A DNA stretch of 60,000 nucleotides from Takakia lepidozioides (GCA_030704615.1 CM060731.1:84736756-84796755), one strand, 5' to 3'. Shown: positions 10,217 to 22,039, numbered from the stretch's first letter. The notes: generated by a model from the sequence alone, not told the origin. Made by a program: numbers and translations.

Positions 10217-13200
10217 TTGGCTCCCTGGATTTGGATCAGGCTTCGTCGCTCGGACAAATCGGCATCGCATTCATTCCCATCGCTGCACCCCCCTTCTACC
10301 AGGGAGCTTCCCCGCACGCCATCCTGGCAGTCTTGTGTGCACATCTCCCATGGCGGAAACCCGAGCGCTACAGTGTACTGCCCTCCTCACGAGCATAGAG
10401 CTTCATTTCCGTGCAGAGGGGACACCTGCCGGGTGATGGAGAAATATCTGTGCGTTCGATACCACCTGAAACCGGGGTCGGTTTTTTTGGAGGAGGAAAG
10501 GAAGGACTCAAACGCCTTGTTGTCGAGAGTATTGTTGTGCTCCACGATGATTTCGGCGATGGCAGGGAATGGCGAGTTCCACCATCGGACAGCGTCATAT
10601 ACAGGGCTGTTGGGGACTTCATTTGCCCGCCAAATGCACCGTCTATCCTGGCGCCTTCCACGAAACAATCCGCGAATCAGAGAGTGGGTACCTCAAAGAG
10701 AGAAGTCCGCAACGAAGTAAATCCAGAGCCGAACCCATCCATGAAGACGACCGAGAACCGGGTTGTTCACAACCTGTCCGACTCAGACGAGGTCATGGAA
10801 GTTCCGAGGTCGTCCTGGAGATCAGGCAAGTCCTCAATGGACGTCAGTGGAGGAGGGAGTCATATTCCCAGCACGAGCACCGCAGTTCGATCTATTCTAG
10901 AAATTTTGCGAGGGCTTCACCTGGAGGGACACCGGTCGGAGCTGGCCGGGCTGGACTACAGCAAGTTCGCAATTAAATCGGTTACATGCCTTCCCGCCGA
11001 CGTCGACGGTAATATCTTCTTTGAGTTCCCTCCTCGGGCGGACTACTCGAGGGTGTCCGGAATGTTGACAGATATGGATAGAAAACATGGACGGTCATCC
11101 TGGTGCGTTACCAAAACACCAGCATGAAGGATGCTTGATGGTGTGCGGGTGCGCTACGTTGTTTGTGCGGGCGCGTTGCGGTGTTTCTCCCCAACTTGCT
11201 TCACTTTAAATCCAGAGGTCACAGGAACGAGACCGATTGGACAGGCACAGCTCACCAACCATTTCGAGCTCAGGGAGAAGGTTCCGAACTCCACATAAGT
11301 GTGCGCATTGCAAAGAACCACCACACTGCATGTCTGTTTGTAAGCCAAGCAGTTCTATGTGTTGCACCGTTTCCCTGACCTCACCCGAGCTTGCATACAC
11401 GTTGGTTCCCATTGTCACAAATTGGCGAGGGGGAACTCGCGCGGAGGCTGCCCACGAAACAGAGCAGCTCGTTCAGGAGGAGGTTAAGTTGAGACCGGGT
11501 GCCAAACCCAAACAGATACAGCTCCAAGCCGCCCATAAAGATGGCATTGGCCAGAATTATGTCGGAAGACGGCTCCGATAGAGTTCCTCTCGACGAGAAG
11601 GAAATGGAGGCATTGCTGAGTCGGTGTCCCACGTATGTTCACCGAATGTCCGAAACCACATTGTCTCATGCAAACAGAAAATTGGGCGTGGCTCGGATAT
11701 GCACTCCATTCTGGAGGTGAAGCGACGATGTGGATATGACTACATTCATGGAAGTAGGTTTCCAGGACAAGGGACTGAGGCAGATCGTTGTTTCGTATTC
11801 AAAATGTCCACGTGTGGACCTGGCAGTGCGCGTCGAACTGGTCGACAGGATGACGAGTGGGAACTTGTCAAACAGTTGGGTCATGTTCGACCATATCAAG
11901 CGAATTACAAATCACCAGTGGGTGACAATGGGTGCACATGTCTACGACACCCACTACAGGATGCTAATGACAATTGCTATTTGTGAGATGAAAGGAGAGG
12001 ACACACAATCGGAGATGCTTCTTTGGCAGGGAATAAACGAACAGATGGCCAAGGCGGGATTGCCCCCTCCAATTTCCGTGGTTTCATGGCGGACAACGCA
12101 CAAGCAAATTGGGCTGCCATCCGAAGGGTGTACGGGCAAGACCCCAATGTTCCCATGGAAGGCAAGGAGAGATCTTGTGGGTTCCATTTTCTGCAGAGCC
12201 TTTCGCAGTACACAACCAGGCTCGTGGCGCCAGATTTCAGAGAGGAGCACCGTTCCATGTGCCTTGCGTGGAAGCGCGCTCCCACCTTGGATGATGCAGA
12301 GACACAGTTTGCATGCATACGGCTTGGTGGACATCGTCAGGTGCTGTAAGGAAATCAGACGAAGGAGCAATGGTCAGTTGGCTAGCATGGTGGCATTATC
12401 GTTTCCTCCAGTTCGGCGACTATATGCGGGGGTGAGGTGAGGCACGAATTCGCGTCCCGTTGGATATTATTCTTGGCCATATTTGTAACTTGCTTGTAAC
12501 CTCAACATGTGCTTGTGCAGGAAATGTGTCTCGACTCCGACACCGACATGCCCACGACAAACATGGCCGAATCAGTGCACTCTTCCTGGCGTGCCTCCTC
12601 TGCGGCGCATCTGGTGGACATCCTCACTGCCACAACGGAGGACATTGTGAGGTCAATTATGAAAGCAATGCAGGTACAACGAGTTCTTGAAAGGGAAACA
12701 GTGGGGCTTGGGGCGGACAGGCAGGAAATGCTGATGCGGACTGCCTCCAGATCGAAGAATCCTCGAAGTGGGCGGCGGCCTTGCGAGAGGGCCTTCACAC
12801 GCCATTGCTGCGAAGAGGCCAACATTGGGAAGGAGATGTTCATACCCATCCAGTGAGACGAAGACTTGACGAGGCACCTGGCGGAGAAGAGGATTCATGG
12901 CGAGCTGACAAGAATATTCGCACGCTCCCCTCGTGGTCCGGTGATGTTGTCCCGAGGAGGTCTCGTCGAGCACCGGAAAGTCCTGGCACGTTCAAGATCG
13001 CCATCTCTTTTGAGCACAGGGCGCGTGCCCCGGCAACATAACGACCATCTGTAGTAAAGCAATACAACATTCCCATTGTGGAGACAAGAGTGTCGGTCAC
13101 AGTGGAGAATTACGAGGACATTGCCGGCATTTCGAGGGAAGTGTTGCGCCATCCGGGTGGATACGAGAGCACGCTGTGGTGAGATGATTCGGAGGAACCC

Positions 13201-13935
13201 ACATGGGTGCTGTACCTGCACCTTGTTTCAGCGGCAGATTTTTGACTCCCACATTTGCTCACGCCACAACGCAGACATTTTGGTTCTGTAGGCACGACAT
13301 AATGACCTGTGTATTTGGCAAGCCCAAGTACGGGATTCAGGGAATGCCGGAGCCTCCGGGCGTCTGGCCTGTTGCACCGGGTTGCAGCCTCTCTCAGAAT
13401 GAGGCGGATGCTCTATCTGCAGCAGGATTTCGAATGGTGCAACGCACAGACATCCCGGCCCACGCATTTCCGGTTCCTCAGACCCAGCCATTGCAGACTG
13501 CTCGGTCCAGTAGAGACGGATTGGACAATTCTGCACATCCCACAATGCGATTCGGAAGAGTGAAGAGACGACACCCTCCCAACAAGTTAAATGAGACTCG
13601 GATTGCCAATGCTCTTGGGATGGCTTGCACTATTCAGAGCTCCGTGGACGTACCCACCCGGCCTTGGGCGTGTGTATCGGATGGCAACGGCCGGCTCGGC
13701 TGTACGCGACGATGTATACACAATTACGATTGGAGTGGAGCCGACTTGCAACTGTACGGACTTCTCGTTGATGGAAGCAAAGAAGGGTTCGAAGTATTAT
13801 CCGTGCAAGCATCTGTATTACATTTACCTGAAGAGGTTGAGGATGAACGTGACTATTGATGACTTTATTCATGCACCGGCGTTGAGCGTGAACGAGCTGC
13901 ACAAACTCCTCCTTAGGGATTCCAGAAATCATTGA
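10217..13935 (+). pseudogene. MULE-like transposase, element A (multiple frameshifts and stops)
   Basis: The protein is recognisable in pieces that jump frame. They are an N-terminal part (YLCVRYHLKPGSVFLEEERKD, then EWRVPPSDSVIYRAVGD), a middle part (VSGMLTDMDRKHG), a zinc-finger part (KCAHCKEPPHC), the catalytic core (FRGFMADNAQANWAAIRRVYG, CGFHFLQSLS), an exon beginning EMCLDSDTDMP after a CAG at ~12520, and a SWIM finger (TCNCTDF...YPCKHLYYIYL, 13749-13830). Frame changes occur near 10505, 11200, 11350, 11460, 11620, 11810, 12055 and 12320, and an in-frame stop lies at ~11125. The intron before the SWIM-bearing exon is at the same place as in element B. MULE transposases cut at the terminal repeats and paste the element; this copy cannot do so. 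Confidence 0.85.
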
Positions 13936-14671
13936 TGGGGCAAACGGAATCCTCCATATGGATATTTTCAAATGCATTTTGCTGTATCAGACTTTTTTTT
14001 TGCAGTGTAATGAAATGCACCCCAAAACTCCTGGAATGAGGCAATATTCCATTCAAACTGAGATCCAACAGAAGCAGTTGTGGGGCCATTTCTGGAAAAA
14101 TGGCGCCGAATTCTCTTTTTGGGGCCGAAAACTCGCTAAGTCCCAACATGCACTGCGTCTGGTTGCTGTGTTTGGGAAAATGGCGCCGAATTTCTCTTTT
14201 TGGGGCCGAAAACTGGCTAAGTCCCAACATGCACTTACTGTGTCTGGGAAAAATGGCGCCGAATTTCTCTATTTTTGGGCCGAAAAACTGGCTAAGTCCG
14301 AACATGCACTGGAAAAATGGCGCCGAATTACCTGTCATGAGGGGACCTATAGCCGTGGAATTCGGCACCATTTTTCGCCAGAGAGACATATTGCCGCGAA
14401 ATACGTCGCCTTTTTTTCAGGTTACGGACCCTATTACCGCGAAATTCGGCGCCATATTTGCACATGTCGCTGGGAATTGGCATGAGCGGAAGACGAAATT
14501 TCATGAGCACAACTGTCAAAAGTGCAATTTTTCCTTCAAGGGGCCGAATAATATATTTGTTTTTCCTGACACATTGCATTAAATTATTGTTTTTTATTGT
14601 TTTTTATTTTCGAAATTTGTACTTCTGCTCATGCCGCTCATGCCGCTCATGCTCATGAAATAGCAAACCTC
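13936..14671. repeat. Element A right subterminal repeats and terminal inverted repeat
   Basis: From 14090 to 14330 a ~75-bp unit repeats about four times: AAAATGGCGCCGAATTTCTC, then TTTTGGGGCCGAAAACTGGC, then TAAGTCC. Two further GGCGCC or GGCACC half-sites follow (to 14460). The last 40 bases are CATGCCGCTCATG units ending in the terminal repeat (GCTCATGAAATAGCA). The GGCTAAGTCC motif is shared with the intron satellite at 4.0-4.56 kb. Confidence 0.85.
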
Positions 14672-14681
14672 CTTGATGAGG
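14672..14681. repeat. Target-site duplication of element A, right copy
   Basis: Identical to 1428-1437 (CTTGATGAGG); it reads L-D-E-E in the interrupted Ty3 frame. Confidence 0.9.
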
Positions 14682-15106
14682 AGCAGGAAGCTACTTTGTT
14701 TGTTGCACACCCAGAGTGGGAGCAGGTTGCAGAAATGCAACTGGGAGGCCTGAGTTGCTTTAAAGGTATATGTTGTGGTGCAGTAACAGCAACACCAATT
14801 GAGGGGGAAACAAGCAGTTACCCACCACATTTCTATGAAGAAAGAGAGGGAGAAATAGAAATCCTAGAGGAACCAGCCACCTTGAGTTTACAGGACAAAG
14901 TAGTGGCTGGATGGACAATCATAGCTGAAGAGCAGATGAGACAAGTGAATGTGGGAACTGAGGAGGAACCAAGAATGGTGAAAGTTGGGGCTGACTTGGA
15001 GCCCGAATTCTTTGAGGAAGCTAAGAGCCTGTTTATCAAATACAAAGATGTATTTGCTTGGAGCTATGAAGATCTGAAAGGGATACCACCTGAGATCTGC
15101 CAGCAA
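14682..15106 (+). pseudogene. Ty3-type retrotransposon, protease-RT linker and start of reverse transcriptase
   Basis: This continues in frame from 1437 across the target duplication. It contains YKDVFAWSYEDLKGIPPEIC, the well-known lead-in to the RT domain of plant Ty3 elements. Similarity ends at ~15106 (CQQ). The next recognisable RT residues (KKLN..TKKCPFPLPF) are at ~36200, so about 60-75 codons of RT are missing at this junction. Confidence 0.8.
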
Positions 15107-15194
15107 TATGACTCTGGGTCTGATCCCCTAGTGAGCAAGATACATGACATTTGTTCTCGTCACGTTCGTGACTATTTTCTTGCAACGCACGACT
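15107..15194. other. Short unassigned segment left of element B
   Basis: It separates the RT fragment from the left duplication of element B and no longer reads as RT. It belongs to whatever sequence element B inserted into. Confidence 0.4.
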
Positions 15195-15203
15195 CCCCCG
15201 GAC
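15195..15203. repeat. Target-site duplication of element B, left copy
   Basis: CCCCCGGAC, repeated at 26594-26602 directly beyond the right terminal repeat. Because the right end is C-rich the exact border there could slip by a few bases. Confidence 0.8.
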
Positions 15204-16045
15204 GAGGTTTACTATTTCATGAGCAGAAACCATGAGCCATGAGCCATGAGCCGCATGAGCCGCCAGCATAAGCATGAGCGGTGAGCCGAAGTCTAAGACA
15301 CGCGGATTTCATGAGCGGACTCCTCCAAATTTGGAAATGCGGCAGATTAAACAAGTATTAAAATAATAGTTTTTTTATTTGACCTTGCCGTTTTTTGAAG
15401 TTCCAGATCCTGTAATGCGGCAAAGATATGTCGTCAGTAACAACTCCGCTCATGGTTTTTTAGATCCGCTCATGGTAATGAGTGACCGTGCAACGAGAAA
15501 TCCAGTATACCACGGCAGAATGACGTCGCATACTGGCCTGTATAGAGTATTCCGCGGTTTTACATGCCTTAACATTGGAATGAAGCTGACCCTTTTGCTG
15601 CGATTGAACCAATAGAGTCTGCACAATTCTGTCATCTTCGAGTATTCAGCAGGGAAGGTTTGCGACTCAATTGGGAAATGCGGTGCCGCATTGGGGTTCG
15701 CATGTGCGAAATTTCTGGGCAGTTTGGTGTTGGTGAATGTTGCATCTACCAGTACCTATGACATTACTTGGAAATGCGGCGCCGCATTTCCTTGCCGGGG
15801 GTCGAATGAGGAAAGCAAAGTTTGGGAGAGCAGAAAAACAGGAACCCTCCAACACACAAAAAATACATGCACGTGGAAACACGAGTGAATGACATAGTAT
15901 TATCTTAGTTCGAGCAAAACAGGTTACTGGTAGGCAAGACATAAGTCGGACCTTTCTGTGGCCAAAGTCAGAGCTACTTGCAGCAGTACAGTTCTACTAT
16001 CCGAAAAAGATGGGCGTACCATAGTGTTGGGACCGCAAGCCAAGG
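15204..16045. repeat. Element B left terminal repeat and subterminal palindromes
   Basis: CATGAGCC and CATGAGCGG units fill ~15220-15320 (CATGAGCCATGAGCCATGAG and variants). Inside them are a half-site GGAAATGCGGCAG (~15336), a near palindrome GGAAATGCGGTGCCGCAT (15674), and a perfect 22-bp palindrome at 15770-15791 (arm GGAAATGCGGC). These carry the B-type base, not the A-type base, of the array motif. No gene is seen here. Confidence 0.85.
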
Positions 16046-19000
16046 TCACTGGTCCCCTGGATCCATATTCAGAAGAGTGTGCACCTCTTGGGGGCTCAAC
16101 CCTGGTGCATGTATGAAGTGATGAGTTGTGGAATTACACCGGAGTCTCTTTAGGTACACGTAGTACAGATGCTTGCAAGGGCAGTATGATGCCCCCTTGT
16201 TCGCCATGATCTGAAAGTCAGTGCAATTGCAGGTGGGTAATTCTGAAATGGTGATGGTGTACACCTCATTGCGAACAGCTAAGCCTGTCGTGGCCATCTG
16301 ATACACACGCCCGAAGCCTGGTGGGGGCACTACTGTCGAGCTCTGGATTGTACAGTTCATCCGAAGTGCATTCCCCATCCTTGTCTCGTTCACTTTTGAG
16401 GGAGGTCGCCGCCTCTTCGGTTTCCCCCAACGGTATGTAGGATGCTTAGAGCTGTCGGGTCCCATTGTTCTTGCTCTCATAGGGGTCGGTGGTGGAGGCT
16501 GTGGAAGCATAAATGGTTGTCTGGGGACGTCAGTGCGCTGCACCATCCAAAATCCTGCGGCGGTAAGGGCGTCGGCCTCGACCTGACTCAGATCGCAGCC
16601 TGGTTCCACCGGCCACACCGGGGGAGCCTCTGGCATTGTTTGAATGCCGTACTTGGGTTTTCCATACACGCAAGTCATAAAGTCGTGCCTGCAGAACCAG
16701 AACTGGGTGGTTGTTGCCTCCGCAAACTTTGCATGGACAAATCTTCCTGTAAAAGTAGGAGCAGGGACAGCACCATCTGGATTCCTCCTTATCATCTCTA
16801 AACAACGTTGCCGTGTATCCACTCGAATTGCGGAACACCTGCCTCGAAACGACGGCTTTGTGCGAGCAATTCTCCACTGTGACGCAGACACAGTCGTCTC
16901 CACAATGGCTTGGCCATACTGCATAACAGCGGGCGGAATCTGGGGCAAGCGAGCGGTGGGAATTTCTCGCACGGAATCCCCGCTTGAAGGCGATGGCGAT
17001 TTGGAATTTCTTGGGCTTCCACTGCTGGAAGACACATTGTGCGGCAACATGACGGGCCCTCGAGGTGTTGTCCGAATGTTCCTGTCAGATCTCCGGGAAT
17101 CCTCTTCACACCCGGGTTCCTCTTCAATCCTCCGCCTCACAGGGCGAGTACGGACACCCCCCTCTAGGTGCTCACCTCTGCGGTGCAGAGGCGTCCCTTT
17201 GATCTTCTCTCGCAATGTTGTCGCCCATTTCAGTGGATTCTTCGACCTCGAAGCTGTTCGTACCAACAATTCATCCATGTCCGGCCCAAAGCCCCATTGT
17301 TTCCCGCTCAGGAACTTGTAGTACGTGGCTTGCTGCATGATTGCTCTGTCGATGTCCTCCATTGTGGCCGTCACTACGTCCACCAGATGTGCAGCAGAAG
17401 ACACTCGCCAGGAGGAGTGCACTGATTCTGCCATATTCGTGTTCGGCATGTCCGTGTCGGAATCCAAGCACTGCTCCTACAAGGACACAAACAATGGTGA
17501 GGAACCAATGGAAAGGTCCGTAATAGAAAGACAATTGCACGAAAATGACAGCATCATACCTCCCGCATGTACTGTCTGAACTGTCGATACCGGAAATGCC
17601 ACCACCCCAACCAGCTGTGCAAGGCTCCCAGATTGGTTGTCTTCACTGCACCTGACGTGTTCCACCAAGCCTCGATGATAGCAAACTTTACCTCCGCGTC
17701 ATCAAATGTGGGTGCATCCTTCCACGCCGTACAAAGGACACGGTGTTCAGCCTGGAATGAGCTAGCAACAAATTTGGTAGTGTAGTGAGATAGACTCTGC
17801 ATCCAATGGAATCCACAAGATCTCTCTTTCCCCTCCATTGGAACATTGGGGTCCTCACCGTACACACGCCGCACCGCTGCCCAGTTGGCCTGAGCGTTGT
17901 CTGTCATGAATCCCCTGAAATTGGGCTCTGGCAATCCCGCCCTTGCCATCTGCTCGTTTATGCCCTCCCACAGATGCATCTCCGACTGTGTGTCCTCCCC
18001 TTTCATCTCGCAAATTGCAATCGTCATGAGCCTCTTGGAGTGATAGTCATAAACATGCGCACCCATAGTCACCCACTGATGGTTTGTAATTCGCTTGATG
18101 TGATCAAACATCACCCAAGCATTCGACAAGTTTCCAGTTGTCATGCGAGTGACCAAGTCGACTCCACTCCCAGGCCTACACGTCGACATTTTAAAAATGT
18201 AACAACGATCGGATTCGCTGCCTTGCCCTGGAAACCTGCTACCTTGGATGTAGTCATATCCAGTCATTCGTTTCACCTCCAGGATTGAGTGCATGTCCGA
18301 CCCCCGCCCGAACTCCTGCTTGTAAGATACGATGTGATTCCACACATTCGGACTACAAATGTGCGAGACGGACTCCAACAGGTCAAGCATCTCCTCTTCG
18401 TTCAAGGGCACCGGTCTGAACCATCTTCAGACATGATTTTGCCAAGAGCAATCTTGTGGGCTGCCTTCAGCTGAATCTGCTTTGGTCTGGCTCCGGGGCT
18501 CAATTTCACCTCCTCTTTTATGATGTCGTGTGCTTCCTGCACAGCCTCACGCATGTTGCCTCTCGCCAAGGGCTGGCAGTGGACCCCAACGTGTATGCAA
18601 GCTCTAGTCAAGTCCGGGAGCAAATGGATAACGTAATATTGCTTGGCTCTGCACATGCACATGCACGTCGGTGGTTCTTTGCAATGTGCGCACTTGATAG
18701 TACCCGCAGGAGCTTGGCTGGAGACAATGAATGGATGATGCGTTGTGCCAGTCCAATCCGTCTCGTTTCTCCGCCCTCCTTTGGAAGAAAGTGGAAGCAG
18801 GCGGGATTGAGGCACCTCAGCTTCCCCGCACAGAGGACGTATCGTACACGAACACCATCAGCAATTTTCGTGCTACTGGTCTTCGTCACTCACCAGGGGT
18901 GTCCGTCATGCTTTCGATCCATGTCTGTTAACATCCCTGAGGCTTTGTTTGACGAAGTAACAGGTGGAAACTCGAAGATGACATTGCCATCGACTTCGGG

Positions 19001-19867
19001 AGGCAGATACGTTACCTTCCTGACCGGAAATTTGGCATAGTCGAGAGCAGCCAGCTCGGAGCGAGAACCATCGAGGTGATGTTGCCGTAGGAGCTGCACA
19101 ATGGACCGGGTTGGAGTTATGCTCGAGGGTACATGCGTAGCACCTGCAGAGACGTCCATGTCGGATTTGAACGACCGTGTGGAGGACATGGGGACCTCAA
19201 TGCACTCATCTTTCTCGTCGAAAATGTTGAATACGTCCACACGAGAAGCTATGGAGGGTCTTGACGGTCCAAGTCGGGAATGATTATCGTTGCATACCTC
19301 TCTGTTGGCAGTGGCCGCCTATCGGTTTCCGGACTCCTTTGTGGATGGTGTGGGAAGCGACTGATTCGGAAAGGGAATGGGCATTCCCACAGCTCGGTAC
19401 AGGATGGTGTCTGATGGGGGTACGTGCCATTCGATTCCGCAACCTCCGTCGTTACCTAGCACGACAATGGTCTCGTCAACCTGTCCAGGAACATCTTTCC
19501 TTTCTTCTTCCAAATAAATTGTGCCCGGTTTGAGCTTGAATTTGGAACAAAGATAAGTTTCAGTCACTCTGCAAAGTCCTCCCTCGTTTGGGATCCAGGC
19601 TCTCCCAAGTTGCGGAGGACAGCAAACTATAGCGTAGGAATTTGGAGCCATCCAAGACCGCACAAAGTTGGCAAGTGCGAGATTCAGTATAGTGACAGAC
19701 CAAGGCTCACAGGCACCATGTAAGTGGATTTGCGGAGTCCATCGACGATTGGAAGTCGCACATTGAAGTGGAAAGTATTGTTTCAAGCTACATGCATGAA
19801 GGTGGGAGGTGTGATTCCATAGCCAGTAAGTATGACAATGATGGCCGATTCGGCGATGAAATAACAT
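16046..19867 (-). pseudogene. MULE-like transposase, element B (core intact, few disabling changes)
   Basis: The last exon (17476-16046, 476 codons) opens EQCLDSDTDMP after TTGTAG and carries the SWIM finger (TCNCTDF...CPCKHLYYVYL). The exon before it (to 17560) holds the catalytic region: MTTGNLSNAWVMFDHIKRI, MKGEDTQSEMHLWEG, FRGFMTDNAQANWAAVRRV, CGFHWMQSLSHYT and FDDAEVKFAIIEAWW. Upstream are a Cys-rich finger (KCAHCKEPPTCMCMC), VRVRYVLCAGKLRCLNPACF, and an N-terminal part with LKPGTIYLEEERKD and EWHVPPSDTILYRAVG. Damage relative to A: in-frame TAG at ~19319, in-frame TGA at ~18890, a frame change between the two Cys-rich parts (~18800), and a one-base loss near 18410. Expected role: DDE-type cut-and-paste transposition in the nucleus. 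Identification rests on SWIM plus the TDNAQANW core and the 9-10 bp duplications. Confidence 0.85.
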
Positions 19868-20039
19868 CTCCTGACAGTTTCTCCTGAGGGTGGATCCAGC
19901 AGTATTCTCGGTGTAGACATGAACGTTCGCACTGACAAGTGTCAGGACTGTTAGTTAAAACGGTCAGACAACCAAGTTGTGCTCATCAAGACAGGCCGCA
20001 ATTGTGTTGTTTCGGAACAATGCAACCCATTCAGGTTCC

Positions 20040-21530
20040 GCATGCAGAAATGAGGTTCCGCATTTCCGTCCGGAGTGATACTTTCGATTGCTGTTGGACG
20101 GAAATACGGCGCCGCATTTCCGTTTTGCATCTTAGTCATGCACCAGAGCGACGAAAATGCGGCACCGAGTTTCCGTCCGGGGGAAACCTTTATACTCTCC
20201 AGAACGGAATGCGATAACGCATTTCCATCCAACAAGCACGGTATGTGAAGCTGGAACGGAAATGCGGTACTGCATTTCCGTTCTGATTGAGAATCATGAA
20301 CCACGGGAACTGAAATGCGGCACCGCATTTCCGTCCGAGTCGCACCTTCCGACATACCAGAACGGAAATACGGCGCCGCATTTCCGTTTTGTATCTGACG
20401 CATGGAGCTGAGGGATAGAAATGCTGCACCGCATTTCCGTCCGGGTGAGACCTTCATACACTCCAGAACGGAAATGCGGTACCGCACTTCCGTTCGGACT
20501 GAAAATCGTGAACCATCGGAACTGAAATGCGGCACCGCATTTCCGTCCGAGTCGCACCATCCGACATTCCAGAACGGAAATGCGGCGCCGCATTTCCGTT
20601 TTGTATCTGAGGCATGGAGCCGGGTGACGGAAATGCTGCAGCGCATTTCCGACTGGTTAAGACCTTCATACTCTCCAGAACGGAAATGCGGTACCGCATT
20701 CCCATTCTGATTCAGAATTATGAACAACGGGAACTGAAATGCGGCACCCCATTTCCATCCGAGTCGCACCTCCCGACATACCAGAATGGAAATGCGGCGC
20801 CGCATTTCCGTTTTCTATCTCAGGCATGGAGCGGAGGGACGAAAAGTTTGCATTGCATTTCCGTCCGTTTGAGACCTTCATACTCTCCAGAACGGAAATG
20901 CGGTACCGCATTTCCGTTCTGACTGAAAATCGTGAACCATCGGAACTGAAATGCGGCACCGCATTTTCGTCCGAGTTGCACCTTCCGACATTCTAGGACT
21001 GAAATGCGGCGCCGCATTTCCGTTTTGTATATGAGGCCTGGAGCTGTGGGACAGAAATGCGTTGCCGCATTTACATCCATGTGAGACCTTCAAACTTTCC
21101 CGACCGGAAATGCGGCACCGCATTTCCGTTCAGGTGAGACCTTTATACTTTCCCAAACGGAAATGTGGCACGGCATTTCCGTTCATCAACTAAGGTATGT
21201 GAAGGTGGAACGGAAATGCGGTACCGCATTTCCGTTCAGATTGAAAATCTTGAACCACGGGAACCGAAATGTTGTGCATTTCCGTCCGAATCGCACCTTT
21301 CGACATTCCAGAACGGAAATGCGGCGCCGCATTTCCCTTTTGTATCTCAGGCATGGAGCTGTGGGACGGAAATGCGGCACCGTATTTCCGTTCAACAACT
21401 AAGGTATATGAAGGTGGAACGGAAATGCGGTGCCGCATTTTCTTCCAACAAGTACGGATGTGTAGCTTCGTGATGGTACTTAACGGAAATGCGGCGCCGC
21501 ATTTGCATTTTCACTCCAACTCATCAGACG
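20040..21530. repeat. Palindrome array with ~210-bp higher-order repeat, element B
   Basis: More than 25 palindromes of GGAAATGCGG + YR + CCGCATTTCC fill the gap between the divergent genes; the one at 20573-20600 is perfect over 28 bp. Four different linkers alternate in fixed order: CTCTCCAGAACGG, then a GAAAATCGTGAACC type, then GAGTCGCACCTTCCGACAT, then GTATCTGAGGCATGGAGC. The linker cycle returns about every 210 bp (20344, 20561, 20766, 20977, with a longer step to 21294). The palindrome centre is tied to the linker: TA after CTCTCCAGAA, CA after the GAACTG linker, CG after CCGACAT..CAGAA. The array thus grew by duplication of four-site blocks. Confidence 0.95.
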
Positions 21531-22039
21531 CTGGGACAGAAATGCCTTGAAATGTGAACACGTGGAGCAACGGAATTGCGGCACATGTCTGCACTCTATC
21601 TGACTGAAGTGGCATGAGGCGGCGCGGCCTGACCGTTGGATAATGATGTTTGTTTTTCGGACGGCAGTTGTACCCTGAACGATTCGAATTTTATAATGAT
21701 GCAAAGTCCACGAGGAGACTCTTTCGTCCAACCCTTTCGAACCCAAGTGGTGCATCACCACCGTTTCATCTTCTTTTGTCGTGTCTCCTCAGTCGCCCCT
21801 CTCGCGCCCTTTCCATCTGCACTCTTCGCCCCTTTTCCCTGTCTTTGTTCTCTTATGCTCGAAGCTGAGAGGGAGGGAGTGCGTGCACCAGAGAAGAGAC
21901 ATCGTCGCAAGCTCCAAAAATTCAAGCAACCTAGCCACCTGTGAGAGCTCCGTGCTATCGGGATTCGCCAGCTGATCGAGCACCGAAACCCGCCTCATTT
22001 TTCTTCTGCAATTCTTAGACTGTATGCTAGGAGACTTGA
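21531..22039. other. Leader of the element B methyltransferase gene
   Basis: No coding similarity to element A. Pyrimidine-rich stretches (21780-21860) precede the start codon. It probably holds promoter and 5' leader. Confidence 0.4.

Larger units (their letters stand above)
1438..14671. mobile_element. Element A: 13.2-kb MULE-like DNA transposon carrying a ParB-DNA methyltransferase gene
   Basis: The left end GGGGCTGCTATTTCATGAGC and the inverse of the right end (ending TGCTATTTCATGAGC) form terminal inverted repeats. Just inside both are runs of CATGAGC and CATGAGCGG. A 10-bp target duplication flanks it. Order inside: ParB-methyltransferase gene on the minus strand (1658-7252), leader (~7253-8030), palindrome array (8030-10060), transposase pseudogene on the plus strand (10217-13935), a right subterminal repeat block (14090-14460). 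Element B has the same order in inverse orientation and the same gene structures, so they are two members of one family. The transposase is degenerate, so this copy cannot move by itself. Confidence 0.9.

Noticed and set aside
18860-18892. Splice donor (TGGTGAGTGACG) explaining the TGA in the element B transposase
   Set aside because: The protein continues in the same frame at once (VTKTSS...VRVRYVLCAG) and no acceptor at a workable distance was found; a nonsense change fits better.
20157-21473. Overlapping frames rich in FPSESHLPTFQNGNAAPHF-like repeats
   Set aside because: Artefact of the element B array; both strands give such frames at once.
8030-21530. CRISPR-like regular spacing of repeats
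   Set aside because: Repeats are perfect palindromes with conserved, repeated linkers in a plant transposon; no unique spacers and no cas genes.
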